A DNA stretch of 64,000 bases from positions 1 through 64,000 of the forward strand of contig NZ_BATA01000004.1 of the NCBI RefSeq assembly GCF_000474235.1, given 5' to 3'. Below are positions 1 to 9,682 of the stretch, piece by piece (position 1 is the first letter of the stretch; each line of letters begins with the position of its first letter). The position numbers and the translations under genes are program-made. The stretch comes from Halarchaeum acidiphilum MH1-52-1 (GTDB taxonomy: Archaea > Halobacteriota > Halobacteria > Halobacteriales > Halobacteriaceae). The notes below the pieces were generated by a model, which made no database searches, had not been told where the DNA came from, and saw only the letters and a program-made list of their open reading frames with translations.

Positions 1-68
1 GCGTCGCAGCCAGTACGTATCTTCGAGAATCCTCGAAGGACGGACCATCGAACCCTGATCTACGTCGT

Positions 69-1021
69 TCAGTTCCCCTCTTCGGACTCGTCAGACCACG
101 TCGCAAGCTCCGGGAAGCACGACGCGCAGAACTCGACGACGTTCCCCCGCTCAATAACGTCGGCCACGGTCTGCCGTTCCTCATCGAGCACCTCCCGCAG
201 TTCACTGTCTTCCTCGTCCCCCAGCGGAGAGACGTCACGCTCGTATCCGCACGGCGGAGTGTCCGCTCTGTGCATAACCGAAGACTTCGCGTTCCCCGTC
301 TCGGAAGATCGGTGTTCGCGTTCGACCTGTGTTCGTATGACCTGGTCGCCAACCTTGTCACGAACTGCTGAGAGCTCTTCCGGCTGTATCTGCCTGAGTT
401 CGGAAACGTGTGGCATGAACGGCTCCGCCTCCATCGCCTCCTCGAACGACGCGTACCCGGCCCGTCGGAGCGGCATGTACGAGACGCGCAGCCGCCCGGC
501 GGCCGAGCCGACGTGCGCACGGACCGCGCGTGCCCGGTACAACAACGAGGTGTACGACTCGTGCACCGAGTCAATCTTCCATTCCGAGTTCAGATCGTGG
601 CGAGTCGATAACGCGAACACGACTCCTTCGACGCCTGGCTCACAGAGGATTCCGTCATCGTCTCGTTCCCTCTCGATTCGACGTTCCGTCGCGTACGCCG
701 GAAGCACTCGGTACACGGGCCGATACCGCGTTCGAGCGCCTCCCGATGTGTAAGGAACAGATGATGAGAGTCTCCCGTGTCGTCCTCCCGGTCACTGCCG
801 GGCTCTACGGCAACCCCCGCTGCGGTTACGATCTCACCGTCCGTCACTGCGGGCGGCTCCCCGTCAGCGATCTTCTCGGCGTCGTGAAACCCGTGGAAGG
901 TGTCGAGACGCGGTCGTCCGTCACCCTCGAACTCGAACCACCATTCCACCGCGACCGACGCATCGAGCGGCGGCGTTTCCTCATTCAGCGGCGGGAGTTC
1001 CGCCGGGTCCCTCCCAGTCAT
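69..1021 (-). CDS. Hypothetical protein, reading frame broken by one missing base
   Basis: I do not recognise a family. Two overlapping minus-strand frames (1021 to about 718, then about 716 to 69) read as one protein of about 317 residues if one base is restored near 717. The join then reads ...REALERGIGP-VYRVLPAY.... Without the repair the upstream frame turns into an Arg-rich tail, which is typical of a shifted frame in GC-rich DNA. The protein is acidic and hydrophilic, has no membrane segment, and has a Cys-x-x-Cys close to the C-terminus. I chose the ATG at 1021; an in-frame start at 1078 is possible. The alternative is two separate overlapping genes. Confidence 0.55.
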
Positions 1022-1078
1022 ACTCGATAGTTCGCCTGAACGCTCATAAGTCCACGACTGGACGCTATCTTCCCGCAC

Positions 1079-1402
1079 GGCCTCCTGACCGCTGCTCAGC
1101 GCCTCTACCCAGCCTATACGGAGCGTCTTCAGAAAATCCGGGAGATCAACGTTGGTGTCGTCTGTCGTGCGCCTCTACGGAATTATATTCGACATCCGGT
1201 GTGCCTCTCGGTGGACGATATATGCCTCTGTCGCTGGATAGCGGAAGCGAAACGCCGCCCGAATCACCGAAGATCGTGATTTTGGTGGGCACTATCGGAA
1301 CGTACCCCGACGACGCTCACAGAGAGAACACCGAGTCACCTGACGCCCAAGAACAGGGTCATGTCCCGGTTAGAATCCCTCCATCTCCGAGAAGAACGAG
1401 AG
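1079..1402. other. Intergenic stretch without recognisable gene
   Basis: About 320 bases between the divergent-from-here hypothetical gene and the 3' end of the HNH gene. A short AT-rich patch (GAATTATATTCG, 1178-1189) could be a TATA element. Short frames on both strands look like noise. I see no RNA gene or repeat. Confidence 0.4.
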
Positions 1403-2644
1403 TTACTCGCCGGCGATGACTTTGTTGTGGTACGCGAGGTGGTCGTCACTGAGTTCGTGGGGGTCTTCGAGATCCAGATTGGTTCCGTCAACATCGTCCT
1501 CATATGTATGTGTAACGCGGTACGTTCCAGGATCAATGGTGAGCCGGCCGTAATCGAAATCCGCGTGGTGATTCGGGCAGAGGACGAGTATATTCTCGGG
1601 CTCGTCAGGCCCATCGTGTGGACGACCAAGCGGCCGGATATGATGAGCCTCGGCATACGGACCCCCGTCGGGACCACGACGGGAGACACCACAGATCTGG
1701 CACGTGTGACCGTACATCCGCTTCATATCGTGTGTGAGGTCGGTGTTACGAACTACCCGACTCCGCGTCGTTTCAACTCGCTCCGGATCGGGGGTCCCCA
1801 AGTCCCGGGCCGGCTCCTGCCGATCAGCGTTCTTAGCGCTCTCCAGCCGGACAATCTCCTCAGAGCTGAGTTCACTTAACTCATCGTCTACTGCCACACC
1901 CGACTCAAGAATATCCTGAACCGCCCCAATACCGGTAACCAACGCGTTCACAGGTGGATGTGAACACTGGAAGGTTACGTGACGTTCGATGGTTCCCGGT
2001 GAGCAATCGTACTCTTTCGCAATATCGCTAACTTCGGTGTCCGGACTGGCCCGATACGTCTCTCGGATCTCCTGACAATCTGTCGTTGAGATATCCTGAC
2101 TCCGATCCGCTGGCTCTCGCGGCGGCACATCGACTTCATGTGTACACTCACCGTTGGCGTGCGCGAGCACAACCTGATACTCGTGCTCGATTGTATCCGC
2201 GTAAGCCAACACGCTCTCAGCGTTCCGGACCTCACGACGGAATTACGCACACTCCTCAGCCGTCACTCGATCCCGCCTAAGAATATCTTCTTTTGCCACT
2301 ATCGGCGCTTCGACAGCGGTCTCGTGGGAACACGCTCCAGTAAGGTGCTGGACGAGCGTCTGCCAGCGACGCCCAGTCGAAGTTTGGAGAGCTTCGATAG
2401 TCTCCCCTTCCGCGTACCGATCTCTAATGTCACGACACTCACGGACAGCTACGCCGTGAGTCCGACCCCGTGATATCGGCGGTTCTTCTCCGTTATGGGA
2501 GCATTGCCCAGTCAGATGGTCGTGAATCTCCCCCCGAGGCAGTTCTTCCTCGACCGAAAGTTCGTACGGGGTTTGCCCCTCGCGGTACGCCATGCGCCAC
2601 TCTTGACACCGCCGTCTCCCCGCTCGCTGCTCTTCAGTCGTCAT
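1403..2644 (-). pseudogene. HNH endonuclease with tandem Cys/His repeats, interrupted by an in-frame stop
   Basis: The C-terminal third (about 1403-1800) is an HNH nuclease: a Cys-x-x-Cys pair (CQICG), the AEAHHIRPLG histidines and the NILVLCPNHHADFD motif. Before it lie four repeats of roughly 40-60 residues. Each opens with a Cys followed by an I/W-R-x-x-Y-like helix and closes with G-x-C-(S/T)-H, which suggests small helix-turn-helix or zinc-binding DNA-recognition units. A TAA at 2243-2245 falls inside the third repeat, and coding similarity continues in the same frame on both sides. Either the gene is inactivated or it is expressed as two pieces, with a GTG restart at 2212. The start ATG (2644) overlaps the end of the upstream TFB-like gene by 11 bases, so the two are probably co-transcribed. 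Confidence 0.7.
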
Positions 2645-3500
2645 CGGTAAACATCTCGTTGTATTTCGTGATTGTCTGCCGCCCGACACCGAGTTCGGAG
2701 CTAAGACCGTCAGCGGTCAACTCTTCTCCCTGTTCTAGGGCGACGTTGAGATACGCACCACCGACAATCCCTGCGGTACTGGCACTGTCTCCAACATCTG
2801 CGCCCATTGAGAGTTCGCGTGCATCGTCAGCGTACACGGCTGGGTGCTCGGAAAACTTAGTCTGAAGCGTCGCAATCGCTTCGTCAATCGTCTGGGGTGG
2901 AAGCACGTCCACTGGGACATCGTCAGCCAGCTTCAGGAATGATTTGTAACTCGTCCGGATTGAAACAGTGGTCTTGTTCACGAATTCAGAGATTTCCTGT
3001 TGGCGGACATCAAGCCCGTGTTTCTTAGCGACGGCATACAGAATCGCTCCGGCGACAGTCGTCGGTGCGAGACCACTGTGGAGATTGCGGTCTTTCCCGC
3101 GTTCAAGTAACTCGAAGCATTCGGTCGCCTGCTCTTCCGTGAATCCGAACTCCTCGATGCCGTCATTGAGGTACGTATCCGGCTCAACCGGTGTCGGCTG
3201 AATCTCCAGCTCCGACATCAACTTCGCGCTCAGGTTCCGGATATTCTTCTGTGATTTCCGAGCCTGATCCGCGACATCCGGGAGAGAAATCGGCTCTTTC
3301 TGCCGAGTACACGCGAGATAGAAACAAGCACCGGCGATGCTATCAATCGAATCGTAACTATATCCGGACCGGAGGACGTCGCCCCCCAATCGGATCCCAT
3401 CGACCATCGTGTCTTCAGTAGCGTCGAGCGCGCCACCCATCCGTTCAATCTCGGTCCCTATGTAGAGTAGGACCGACCGATCCGAATATCGAACCTGCAT
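2634..3500 (-). CDS. Divergent transcription factor B (TFB)-like protein without zinc ribbon
   Basis: 288 residues with two cyclin-type repeats of the TFIIB/TFB core. The first is around residues 30-95 (SIDSIAGACFYLACTRQ then a helix-turn-helix). The second is around residues 140-195 (LAPTTVAGAILYAVAKKHG). A weaker third similar segment sits at the C-terminus (GIVGGAYLNVALEQG, then a helical end). Normal archaeal TFB recruits RNA polymerase through an N-terminal zinc ribbon, and there is none here, so this may be an altered or dominant-negative factor or a dedicated regulator. It is the first gene of a two-gene unit with the HNH protein, overlapping it by 11 bases. The cyclin assignment is firm; the role is inference. 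Confidence 0.75.
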   Translation of the reverse strand: MQVRYSDRSVLLYIGTEIERMGGALDATEDTMVDGIRLGGDVLRSGYSYDSIDSIAGACFYLACTRQKEPISLPDVADQARKSQKNIRNLSAKLMSELEIQPTPVEPDTYLNDGIEEFGFTEEQATECFELLERGKDRNLHSGLAPTTVAGAILYAVAKKHGLDVRQQEISEFVNKTTVSIRTSYKSFLKLADDVPVDVLPPQTIDEAIATLQTKFSEHPAVYADDARELSMGADVGDSASTAGIVGGAYLNVALEQGEELTADGLSSELGVGRQTITKYNEMFTDDD

Positions 3501-3726
3501 CAGTTTTCAAATAACATCTCTGCATCATGTCTCTTCGCTGTGAGAGGGGGGTTCCAAGACTACTGAATCGTCTCAATCAAAATGTGAGCCGCAACGAGAG
3601 GACGGATAGCTTCCAGGCAGGACGTCCTCCCAGCACGCACCTTCGGATACCGACTGTGCACGACCACACTGACGCTAGTACCGACTCCTCTGGCTCGCTC
3701 GACGTCCGCTCTATCGACGAGGCGCG

Positions 3727-4749
3727 CTACAGCGCCTCGTCGGCCGCCTCCAGTGCGTCAATCGCCGCGAGTAACTTTCGGCGTGGCTCGTCTGCCGCGT
3801 CGTCTTCCTCCCGGGGCGCGCCGGCACGCTCTCTCGATCCGGGGTCGGACAGCCCGCCGTCACTACTGTCCGTCGCGTCGCTCGTACCCCACGTCTCGAC
3901 GGGTTCCAAATCGTCATCGGTGGCGACGTCGAGTAGCTGCTGATCGTCATCCGAGTCGCGCTCGGCGATCTCTTCGTTCGTCGGCCGACCGCCGCGACTG
4001 AACGCGTCGAGCGGGAAGTCGTACGCGTTCGCGCGCTTCTCCTTGTAGAACGTCGAACGGCGCGAGACGTCCAGTACCGCCATGATCGCGCGGCGGTCGC
4101 AGCCGTCGTCGAGCGCTCGCCGCACCTGCTCGTCCTCCATGCGCTGGAGTAACACCTGCGGGTCGCTCGGGATGTGGCCGCGGGCGGACGTCTCGATCTG
4201 CCCGGCGAGCCCCCACTCGCCCGTCTCGACGTCCTTATCGACGAGCTGCCGCTCGCGTTCCGCGACGCGGTTGTCGAGCCCCATCAGCACCCAGAGGCGC
4301 TCACGCACCGCATTCACGGACAGGTCCGCGGTCAGCTCACCAGCGATGTCGCCCGTTCGCGTCGGGCCCTCGTCCGCGAGCAACCGGAGGATCTCGATGT
4401 CCTGCGGTAGCAACACGTTCAGATCCGCGTCCGTGAGCTCGACCGGGGACTCCTCCCGGGACAACTGCTGGTGCACCCAGCTGTGACACGGCCGGCACAG
4501 CGTCGTCAGGTTCGCCAGATCGTGTTCGGCCATCTCGTTCGGGTCGCGCTCGATGTGGTGGACGTGCAGCGTGGCGAGCCGCCCGGCCTTCGGACCGCGC
4601 CGGCCGCACACCTGACAGCGGTGGCCGTCTCGCGCCAGCACCGCCTTCCGCGTCGCCGCGTCCACCGTCTCGTTCCACCCGTGCAGCGGCGCTCGCTCGC
4701 CGTCGCTCGTACTCGATTCGCCGTCGTCGTGTCGTGTCGCGTTCGCCAT
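3727..4749 (-). CDS. HNH endonuclease with C-terminal helix-turn-helix region
   Basis: About 340 residues from the ATG at 4749; upstream codons to 4875 are Arg/Pro-rich and probably not translated. The N-terminal part carries a classic HNH nuclease: CQVCGRRGP, then LHVHHIERDP, then LTTLCRPCHSWVH. A winged-helix-like stretch follows (DIEILRLLADEGPTRTGDIA), then a helix-turn-helix around the SRRSTFYKEKRANAY segment, and then an acidic tail. Proteins of this layout are common in haloarchaeal mobile regions; the substrate is unknown. The next gene upstream on the same strand is the exonuclease remnant at 4883-5250. Confidence 0.8.
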   Translation of the reverse strand: MANATRHDDGESSTSDGERAPLHGWNETVDAATRKAVLARDGHRCQVCGRRGPKAGRLATLHVHHIERDPNEMAEHDLANLTTLCRPCHSWVHQQLSREESPVELTDADLNVLLPQDIEILRLLADEGPTRTGDIAGELTADLSVNAVRERLWVLMGLDNRVAERERQLVDKDVETGEWGLAGQIETSARGHIPSDPQVLLQRMEDEQVRRALDDGCDRRAIMAVLDVSRRSTFYKEKRANAYDFPLDAFSRGGRPTNEEIAERDSDDDQQLLDVATDDDLEPVETWGTSDATDSSDGGLSDPGSRERAGAPREEDDAADEPRRKLLAAIDALEAADEAL

Positions 4750-4882
4750 TATCGTGTGCGTCGTCTGCGTCGCGGTCGGTTCCCGCTCGATCCGGTCCGG
4801 CGTGGGTGTGGTGTATCGCTTCAATCTGCGGACCACGTCTCGACCGACCCGGGGGGCCGGCGAGCGATGCATCACGCGCGTG

Positions 4883-5250
4883 TCAGTCCTCTCGGGTCGG
4901 CGTGAGCGACTTCAGCGAGAAGTCCGACTTACTGCAGTAGCGTTCGGAAACCCGGCCGAGCGCGCGCGTCCGCAACACGTCCGCGACGTTGTGGCAGCCG
5001 AGATCCGCGAACCGTCCGTCCGCGAACGCCGTGACCGCCTCGCCGCTCTCCGCGAACGGGTCGAGCGAACCGTATTCACCGTCGCAGAGCACGTCGTACA
5101 CGCCGACCAGGTCGGCGTACTCGTCACCGCCAGCGGTCGTGTTGAACCGGTCCGTGACGAGCGGCATCACGTCCGCGTACGGCAGGTCCGCGAACGGCCA
5201 GTCGAGGCCGAGGCGCGCGTATCGTGTCCGGAGGAACGGCAGGTCGACTC
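4883..5250 (-). pseudogene. C-terminal fragment of a predicted 3'-5' exonuclease (PolB-like RNase H fold)
   Basis: From about residue 19 of the frame the protein reads GRVDLPFLRTRYARLG... with an Asp-Leu-Pro-Phe segment and a Tyr-Ala-Asp-Val motif. This is the second half of the DnaQ/PolB-like exonuclease domain seen in a haloarchaeal family. The N-terminal half, with its Asp-x-Glu motif, is absent. The DNA beyond about 5250 is instead the antisense of the start of the neighbouring ATPase gene. The fragment marks a recombination junction and should be inactive. The family identification rests on the look of the sequence only. Confidence 0.55.
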
Positions 5251-5258
5251 TTCCAATA

Positions 5259-6260
5259 GTGGTTATTCGTATTGAGTCTCTCAGCGTAGAGAACCTGCGA
5301 TGTTTCAACGGAGAGCATCAACTGGACCTCGGAGAAAACGACGAGGCCAGTATCGACGTGATCTCCGGCCCCAACAGCAGCGGGAAAACGACCCTGGCCG
5401 ATTCCATCCAGCTCTGCCTCACCGGCGAATTTGAGGACGAGGCACTGCTGGTAACCTACGAACTGGTTGATCAGCTCTCCCCCGGCGAAGAAGTTTCTGC
5501 GAAGGTCTCGGCAGTCATCTCCGACAGCGATCTCGACCGAAAATTCCGATTCTCCCGCGAGTTCCAGACGTCGGAAACCCGACGCGGCCCGGTCAACTCC
5601 GTTGACTCTCTCCAAGTCGAAGAGGAGGAGGGCGGTGACTGGGTGAGCGTCAGTTCGTCAGAAGCCGTGAACACGGTGTTCCCGCTTCAAGCATTCACGT
5701 TTTGCAAACTTGATTCTGATTCCTCCATCGGGATCGACAATCCGTGGGGCGGAACCAGTTGGAGCGAACTCGTCGAAGACGTCGGTGAAGCTGCAGCCCA
5801 GCAGTCCGCAGCCAGGGGGGTAGATCTCCCTGACTTCTTCTCGAACAGCTACGATCTTGGCGACGAAATGCTGTGTCGGGTCAACGATCTGCTGGACAGT
5901 ATCGATGGCCGATATAGAGTTGAGGAACGACAGGACGGGTTGGTTGGCCGGTCTGCAGAGAATGGTTCTGGAGGAAAAGTCCAGAGCCTCCCGGCAGGGC
6001 AGCAGATCCTGATCTCGCAAGCCGCCGCCTTAGTCGCCGGCGAGATGATGATTGCCACCCCACCGCTGATCGGGGACTCGATTTTTGGCCGCGTCGACAG
6101 AAATCTACGGAAGGATCTCGCAGAAGTGATCCAGGAGATGGATCGCCATGTCCTCCTATTCGTGATAGAACCAGAGCTTGAAGGATTAGACCTTAATCCA
6201 CGGTTCAAACTGGAACGGACCCAGAAAGACATGAGCAGCCAAATCGTCTCCCTCGAATAA
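5259..6260 (+). CDS. Small SMC/RecF-like ABC ATPase
   Basis: About 333 residues starting at GTG 5259. It opens with a typical SMC/RecF/Rad50 strand (IRIESLSVENLRCFNGEHQL) and a Walker A loop GPNSSGKTT. Towards the end come an ABC-signature-like LPAGQQILISQAA, and a Walker B/D-loop region around PLIGDSIFGRVDRN. There is no long coiled coil, so this is a head domain with a short insertion, unlike Rad50. ATPases of this class often partner with a nuclease; the nearest gene is the herA-nurA-rad50-mre11 operon, convergent to it. The start was chosen because homology begins there and the upstream codons are antisense to the exonuclease fragment. Confidence 0.7.
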   Translation: MVIRIESLSVENLRCFNGEHQLDLGENDEASIDVISGPNSSGKTTLADSIQLCLTGEFEDEALLVTYELVDQLSPGEEVSAKVSAVISDSDLDRKFRFSREFQTSETRRGPVNSVDSLQVEEEEGGDWVSVSSSEAVNTVFPLQAFTFCKLDSDSSIGIDNPWGGTSWSELVEDVGEAAAQQSAARGVDLPDFFSNSYDLGDEMLCRVNDLLDSIDGRYRVEERQDGLVGRSAENGSGGKVQSLPAGQQILISQAAALVAGEMMIATPPLIGDSIFGRVDRNLRKDLAEVIQEMDRHVLLFVIEPELEGLDLNPRFKLERTQKDMSSQIVSLE

Positions 6261-6356
6261 TCCGCTTACTGGTGCGCGGTGGGATTGTCAAGCATCCCAC
6301 TGCGTCAAATTGGTGACCCTTGTCGAGCCGGCTTCCGCGAAGGAGATATGACTGGT

Positions 6357-6483
6357 TGGTTCTGTTGAAATCCTTCGGCGTTGATATTGAGGAGAGTTAC
6401 TCTTCCCATCGGATTTCACGGATCCGATGCGAAACTTGCTTCCCAGCAAACCGCAAGACGGCAAGAGGGTTTCAACAAAGCCT
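6357..6483. repeat. MITE-like element with imperfect 18-bp inverted ends
   Basis: The left end 6358-6375 (GGTTCTGTTGAAATCCTT) and the right end 6465-6482 are inverted copies matching at 14 of 18 positions. They enclose about 90 non-coding bases between two convergent genes. A third copy of the core TTTGTTGAA lies at 31952-31969. This looks like the remnant of a small non-autonomous insertion element. No transposase is present. Confidence 0.35.
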
Positions 6484-6525
6484 ATCTTCTTGATTAGGAG
6501 TGAATTCCAACCCTGATATGCCGAG

Positions 6526-8396
6526 TTAGTTACTGTGCTGCGTGAGACAGTACGGTAAACCGACGACCTCAACGGCCTCAACGTCAGGGGCCTTCACGAC
6601 GGCTTGGCCTTTGCCGAAGTTGGCGATGTCTTTCTCGTAGCCGCGCGGGACGGACGGGACTTTCTGCACAACCTCCTCTCGGAGACCGAGGAGGACGTTC
6701 GTGTTCGTTTGCTTGAGGATGTCGCCGTCGATGTCTTCGGGGTTCTGCGTGATCATGAAGAGGCCGAGCTTGTCCTTTCGGCCTTGCTTGACGGCGTCAC
6801 GAGCGCGCTCCACGATGTACGATTCCCGCAACGTATCTGGACTAGAGACGTAATTGTGGGCTTCGTCGACGGCGACGAGTAGTGGCGTGTCTTTGACGTG
6901 CTCGTCGACGTCGTAGTCGTCGATCTTGTTGTCAATGATGTACGAGAGGATGGAGAGGACGGTGAGTTCCTCCTTCGCGCCGTGGAGGTGACTGGTGGGG
7001 ATGACGCTGACTTGGCCCTCACGGAAGAGTGCATTCGAGATTTCAGGGAGGGGATTCGTGCCGTGGTCGAAGACGTCTTCGTAGGCGTCGTCGGTAACGC
7101 GGCGATTGATGGCCTCCCAGGTCTTCTCCCCGATGCTGTAGCGTTGCCGAAGCTGGCTCTCGGAGTCTGCGTTCGTGTCGAGGAATCGAATGAAGCCCGC
7201 GTACGAGGGGTCGTCAGTTTGGTCGAAGTACGCGCTGATACAGTTTTCGAGTGCGCCGCGCGTGACCTCGGTGGGCTTGTACGGCATGAGGAGCTGTGGG
7301 CGGTCCTCGACGAGGCTGAACGGAATCGTCAGGTTGCGGCTCTCTCCGGTGGACGGTGCGTTCGTACGTCCGATCTCCGGGACAAATGTCTGTAGCGAGT
7401 CGATGCCCCCGACCTCAATGCCTTGTCGTTGGAGTCGTTCAACCAGCCCGGACTTGTCAGCGAGTTCTGGGTTGCCGTTCCGCATCTCGGAGTACTCGTT
7501 CTCCGGATCGAGGATGACGATGTTGAGCCGGCTGTGCTCCGTGTCGCCGGTGTCGTGGTTCTCGATAGGGTAGCGCTTGTCAGTGGCGTACTGCCGGAGG
7601 AGGTTCTTCGTGAAGTGCGTCTTACCCTTCCCGGTCGAGCCGGCGACGAGCGTGTGACGGAAAATCGTGGGCTCACCAGATTCGACGTCACCGGTGACAG
7701 AATCACGCCGGGGTTGGCGAGGTAGTAGGGGAATGGGTCGCCGTCGATTTCGACGCGGTCGCCGCCGACGGACAGATACCCGGCGAATACGCCCTCGTGC
7801 GGGATGTTGAGCCCGGTGCGGAGATACGCTTGATCAAGCGAGAACGCGACCGGCGTGTTTGGTTTCGGGATCTTGTTGACGATCCCGCGGTCGAGGCCGT
7901 CGTCGGTCGGGGAGACGATGGCGATGGGTTCGAGCTCGGCGACGAGGACGAACTCGGTCTCGTCGAGCGCGTGCGCGGCGGCGATCCGATTGTGCGTGTC
8001 GGACTTGTCGTCGAGTTCCGTGTACGGCTCGTAGCGCAGCCCGTCGACGATGGCGAACAACTCGTCCGGGGTCGTGCCGTCCTCGGGAGACAGGTACGGG
8101 ACTTGCACGTAGTCGCCGACGCGGACGTCGTCGCGGCAGTCGGTCTTGACGAACGCGTTGACCTTGTAGTCGCCACGTGTGACGTGGATCTCTTCGCTGG
8201 CGACGATGTGACCGAGCTCGTCCTCGTCGGAATCAGTCAGCGCGTTCGGGACGGGCGTCTCGGGGACGCTCGCGTCGGATTCGACATCGCCACTCCCGTC
8301 CGTGGCTTGTTCGGCTGTGTCGGTGGATTCGGTCGTGGTTGATTCGTCGTCTGCGCCGGGGTCGTTTTCGAGGAGGTCGTCGAGGTCGTCGCTCAT
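6526..8396 (-). CDS. herA: HerA-type DNA translocase/helicase, frame broken by one missing base
   Basis: Reads as about 623 residues when one base is restored between 7688 and 7700. The upstream frame runs through a HAS-barrel-like N-terminal domain up to YYLANPGVI; the downstream frame starts at GDVESGEPTIF. Walker A is VAGSTGKGKTHF and Walker B is TPLLVAVDEAHNYV. C-terminal helicase motifs follow (ITQNPEDID). HerA is a hexameric ATPase that works with NurA to resect broken DNA ends. It is the last gene of a four-gene unit and overlaps the nurA stop by 4 bases. Because many unrelated genes here lack one base, I read the shift as a sequence error rather than inactivation. Confidence 0.85.
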
Positions 8397-9682
8397 TGTT
8401 GGAATTGGGTTTCGGGGGATTGTTCGATGTCGTTCCAGCGGCCGTCCCAGTTGTAGTCGTACGCGTAGTCGGCGGTCGTGAGGAAGTCTCGGATGGTGTC
8501 GCGGTTCTCGGGACTAACTCGGGCGATGCGGTCGGCGCGCTTGACGGCACGCGGTACGTCTTGCGTCTGCGCGATCTCCTTCAGTACCTTGTACTGGAGT
8601 TCGTCGCGCGTCTCCGCGTCGGCGATCATGAGCTGCGGTGTTTCGACGCGGAGGACGCCGCCGGTCTTCGGGAGGCGGACGTAGAAGAACGCGCGGCGAT
8701 AGTCTGCCGGCGCGCCGTGTGAGAGGTCGTCGCGGTATGGCTCCAGGAGTTCGAACGCCTCTCCGTTGACGGGAGCCTGTTCGTGGACGAACCAGGACGT
8801 GTACGTGAGGTGTTCGAGGCTCTCGTCGCGGAGTACCTCTGCGATGAACTGGTGGTCGCGCGTCCACGGCACGTCGGGCGTCGTCCCGCGCTCACCCACG
8901 ACATCATTCTCAGCGAGTTTGTCGTCGAGCGCGTCAAGGAGCTGGCTGATGGTGGAGGTCTTCACGACGCCGACGACCGGGAAGCCCTTCTCGTACTGGG
9001 TGTCGATCACGTCGATGTAGTTACGGACGATCTCGTCGGGTTTCTCCCACGTTCCGACGGGTGTCGTCCGGCCGACTTTGTCGAGGAGGACCCAGTAGAG
9101 CACGCCGAGCGGGTAGACCGCGCCGTCGATGAACAACACCCCGTCGAAGGCGTCCACGTTCGCGGCGACGTGCGAGCTTTCGGCGAGGCCTTGCGCGGCC
9201 GTGGCCACGGACTTCGAGAGCGTCGCCGAGCGATTGGTCGAGGGGAACTGGACGACTTCGCCGGACACGTGGTCCGTTTCGAACTGCTGGGGGTGGAGCG
9301 TGCTCTCGCTGTCGGCGAGATAGACGACGGTTTCGATGGTTCCCGAGTCCTCGATGCGTTTGTCCGCGTTCGCGCCGGCGACGCCGATCTTGGCGTACGC
9401 CGTGTCCACTATCAGCCCGTTGTTGAACTCTAAGGGGCGGGTGGTGCTCGCGTCGAGGCCGTACGTCGGACTGCCCCACGGGTCGCCGGTCCACGTGCCG
9501 AGCTCGTCGATCCGCGTCTTCCGGTACGACGGGTCGTCGAGCGCGCTCACGCGGCCGCCGTCGAGCGCGAGCCGGTCGAACAGTTCGCGCGCGTACTCGG
9601 ATTGTGACGTGACGTCACGCGGGATGTTCGTGTCGATGTGGGCGAACATCTCGCGGACGATGCCGAGCGCGTCCGCGTCCAT
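8393..9682 (-). CDS. nurA: DNA double-strand break repair nuclease NurA
   Basis: 429 residues, intact. The NurA fold is visible: the first acidic motif GLDASTTRPLEFNNG, a second VLFIDGAVYPL segment, and a C-terminal region with FFYVRLPKTGGVLRVETP. NurA is a 5'-3' nuclease that forms a complex with the HerA translocase and acts after Mre11-Rad50. The gene directly follows the rad50 stop (zero spacing) and overlaps herA by 4 bases, so translation is coupled. Its presence in an accessory region suggests a second, possibly defence-dedicated, set of these proteins. I cannot see whether the chromosome has another. Confidence 0.9.
   Translation of the reverse strand: MDADALGIVREMFAHIDTNIPRDVTSQSEYARELFDRLALDGGRVSALDDPSYRKTRIDELGTWTGDPWGSPTYGLDASTTRPLEFNNGLIVDTAYAKIGVAGANADKRIEDSGTIETVVYLADSESTLHPQQFETDHVSGEVVQFPSTNRSATLSKSVATAAQGLAESSHVAANVDAFDGVLFIDGAVYPLGVLYWVLLDKVGRTTPVGTWEKPDEIVRNYIDVIDTQYEKGFPVVGVVKTSTISQLLDALDDKLAENDVVGERGTTPDVPWTRDHQFIAEVLRDESLEHLTYTSWFVHEQAPVNGEAFELLEPYRDDLSHGAPADYRRAFFYVRLPKTGGVLRVETPQLMIADAETRDELQYKVLKEIAQTQDVPRAVKRADRIARVSPENRDTIRDFLTTADYAYDYNWDGRWNDIEQSPETQFQQ

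Noticed and set aside
590-716. Two separate genes overlapping by 127 bases
   Set aside because: Restoring one base gives a continuous protein-like sequence; the upstream tail in the given frame is Arg/Ser-rich noise.
2243-2245. Recoding of the internal stop, for example as pyrrolysine
   Set aside because: The codon is TAA, not TAG, and nothing nearby suggests recoding; a point mutation is simpler.
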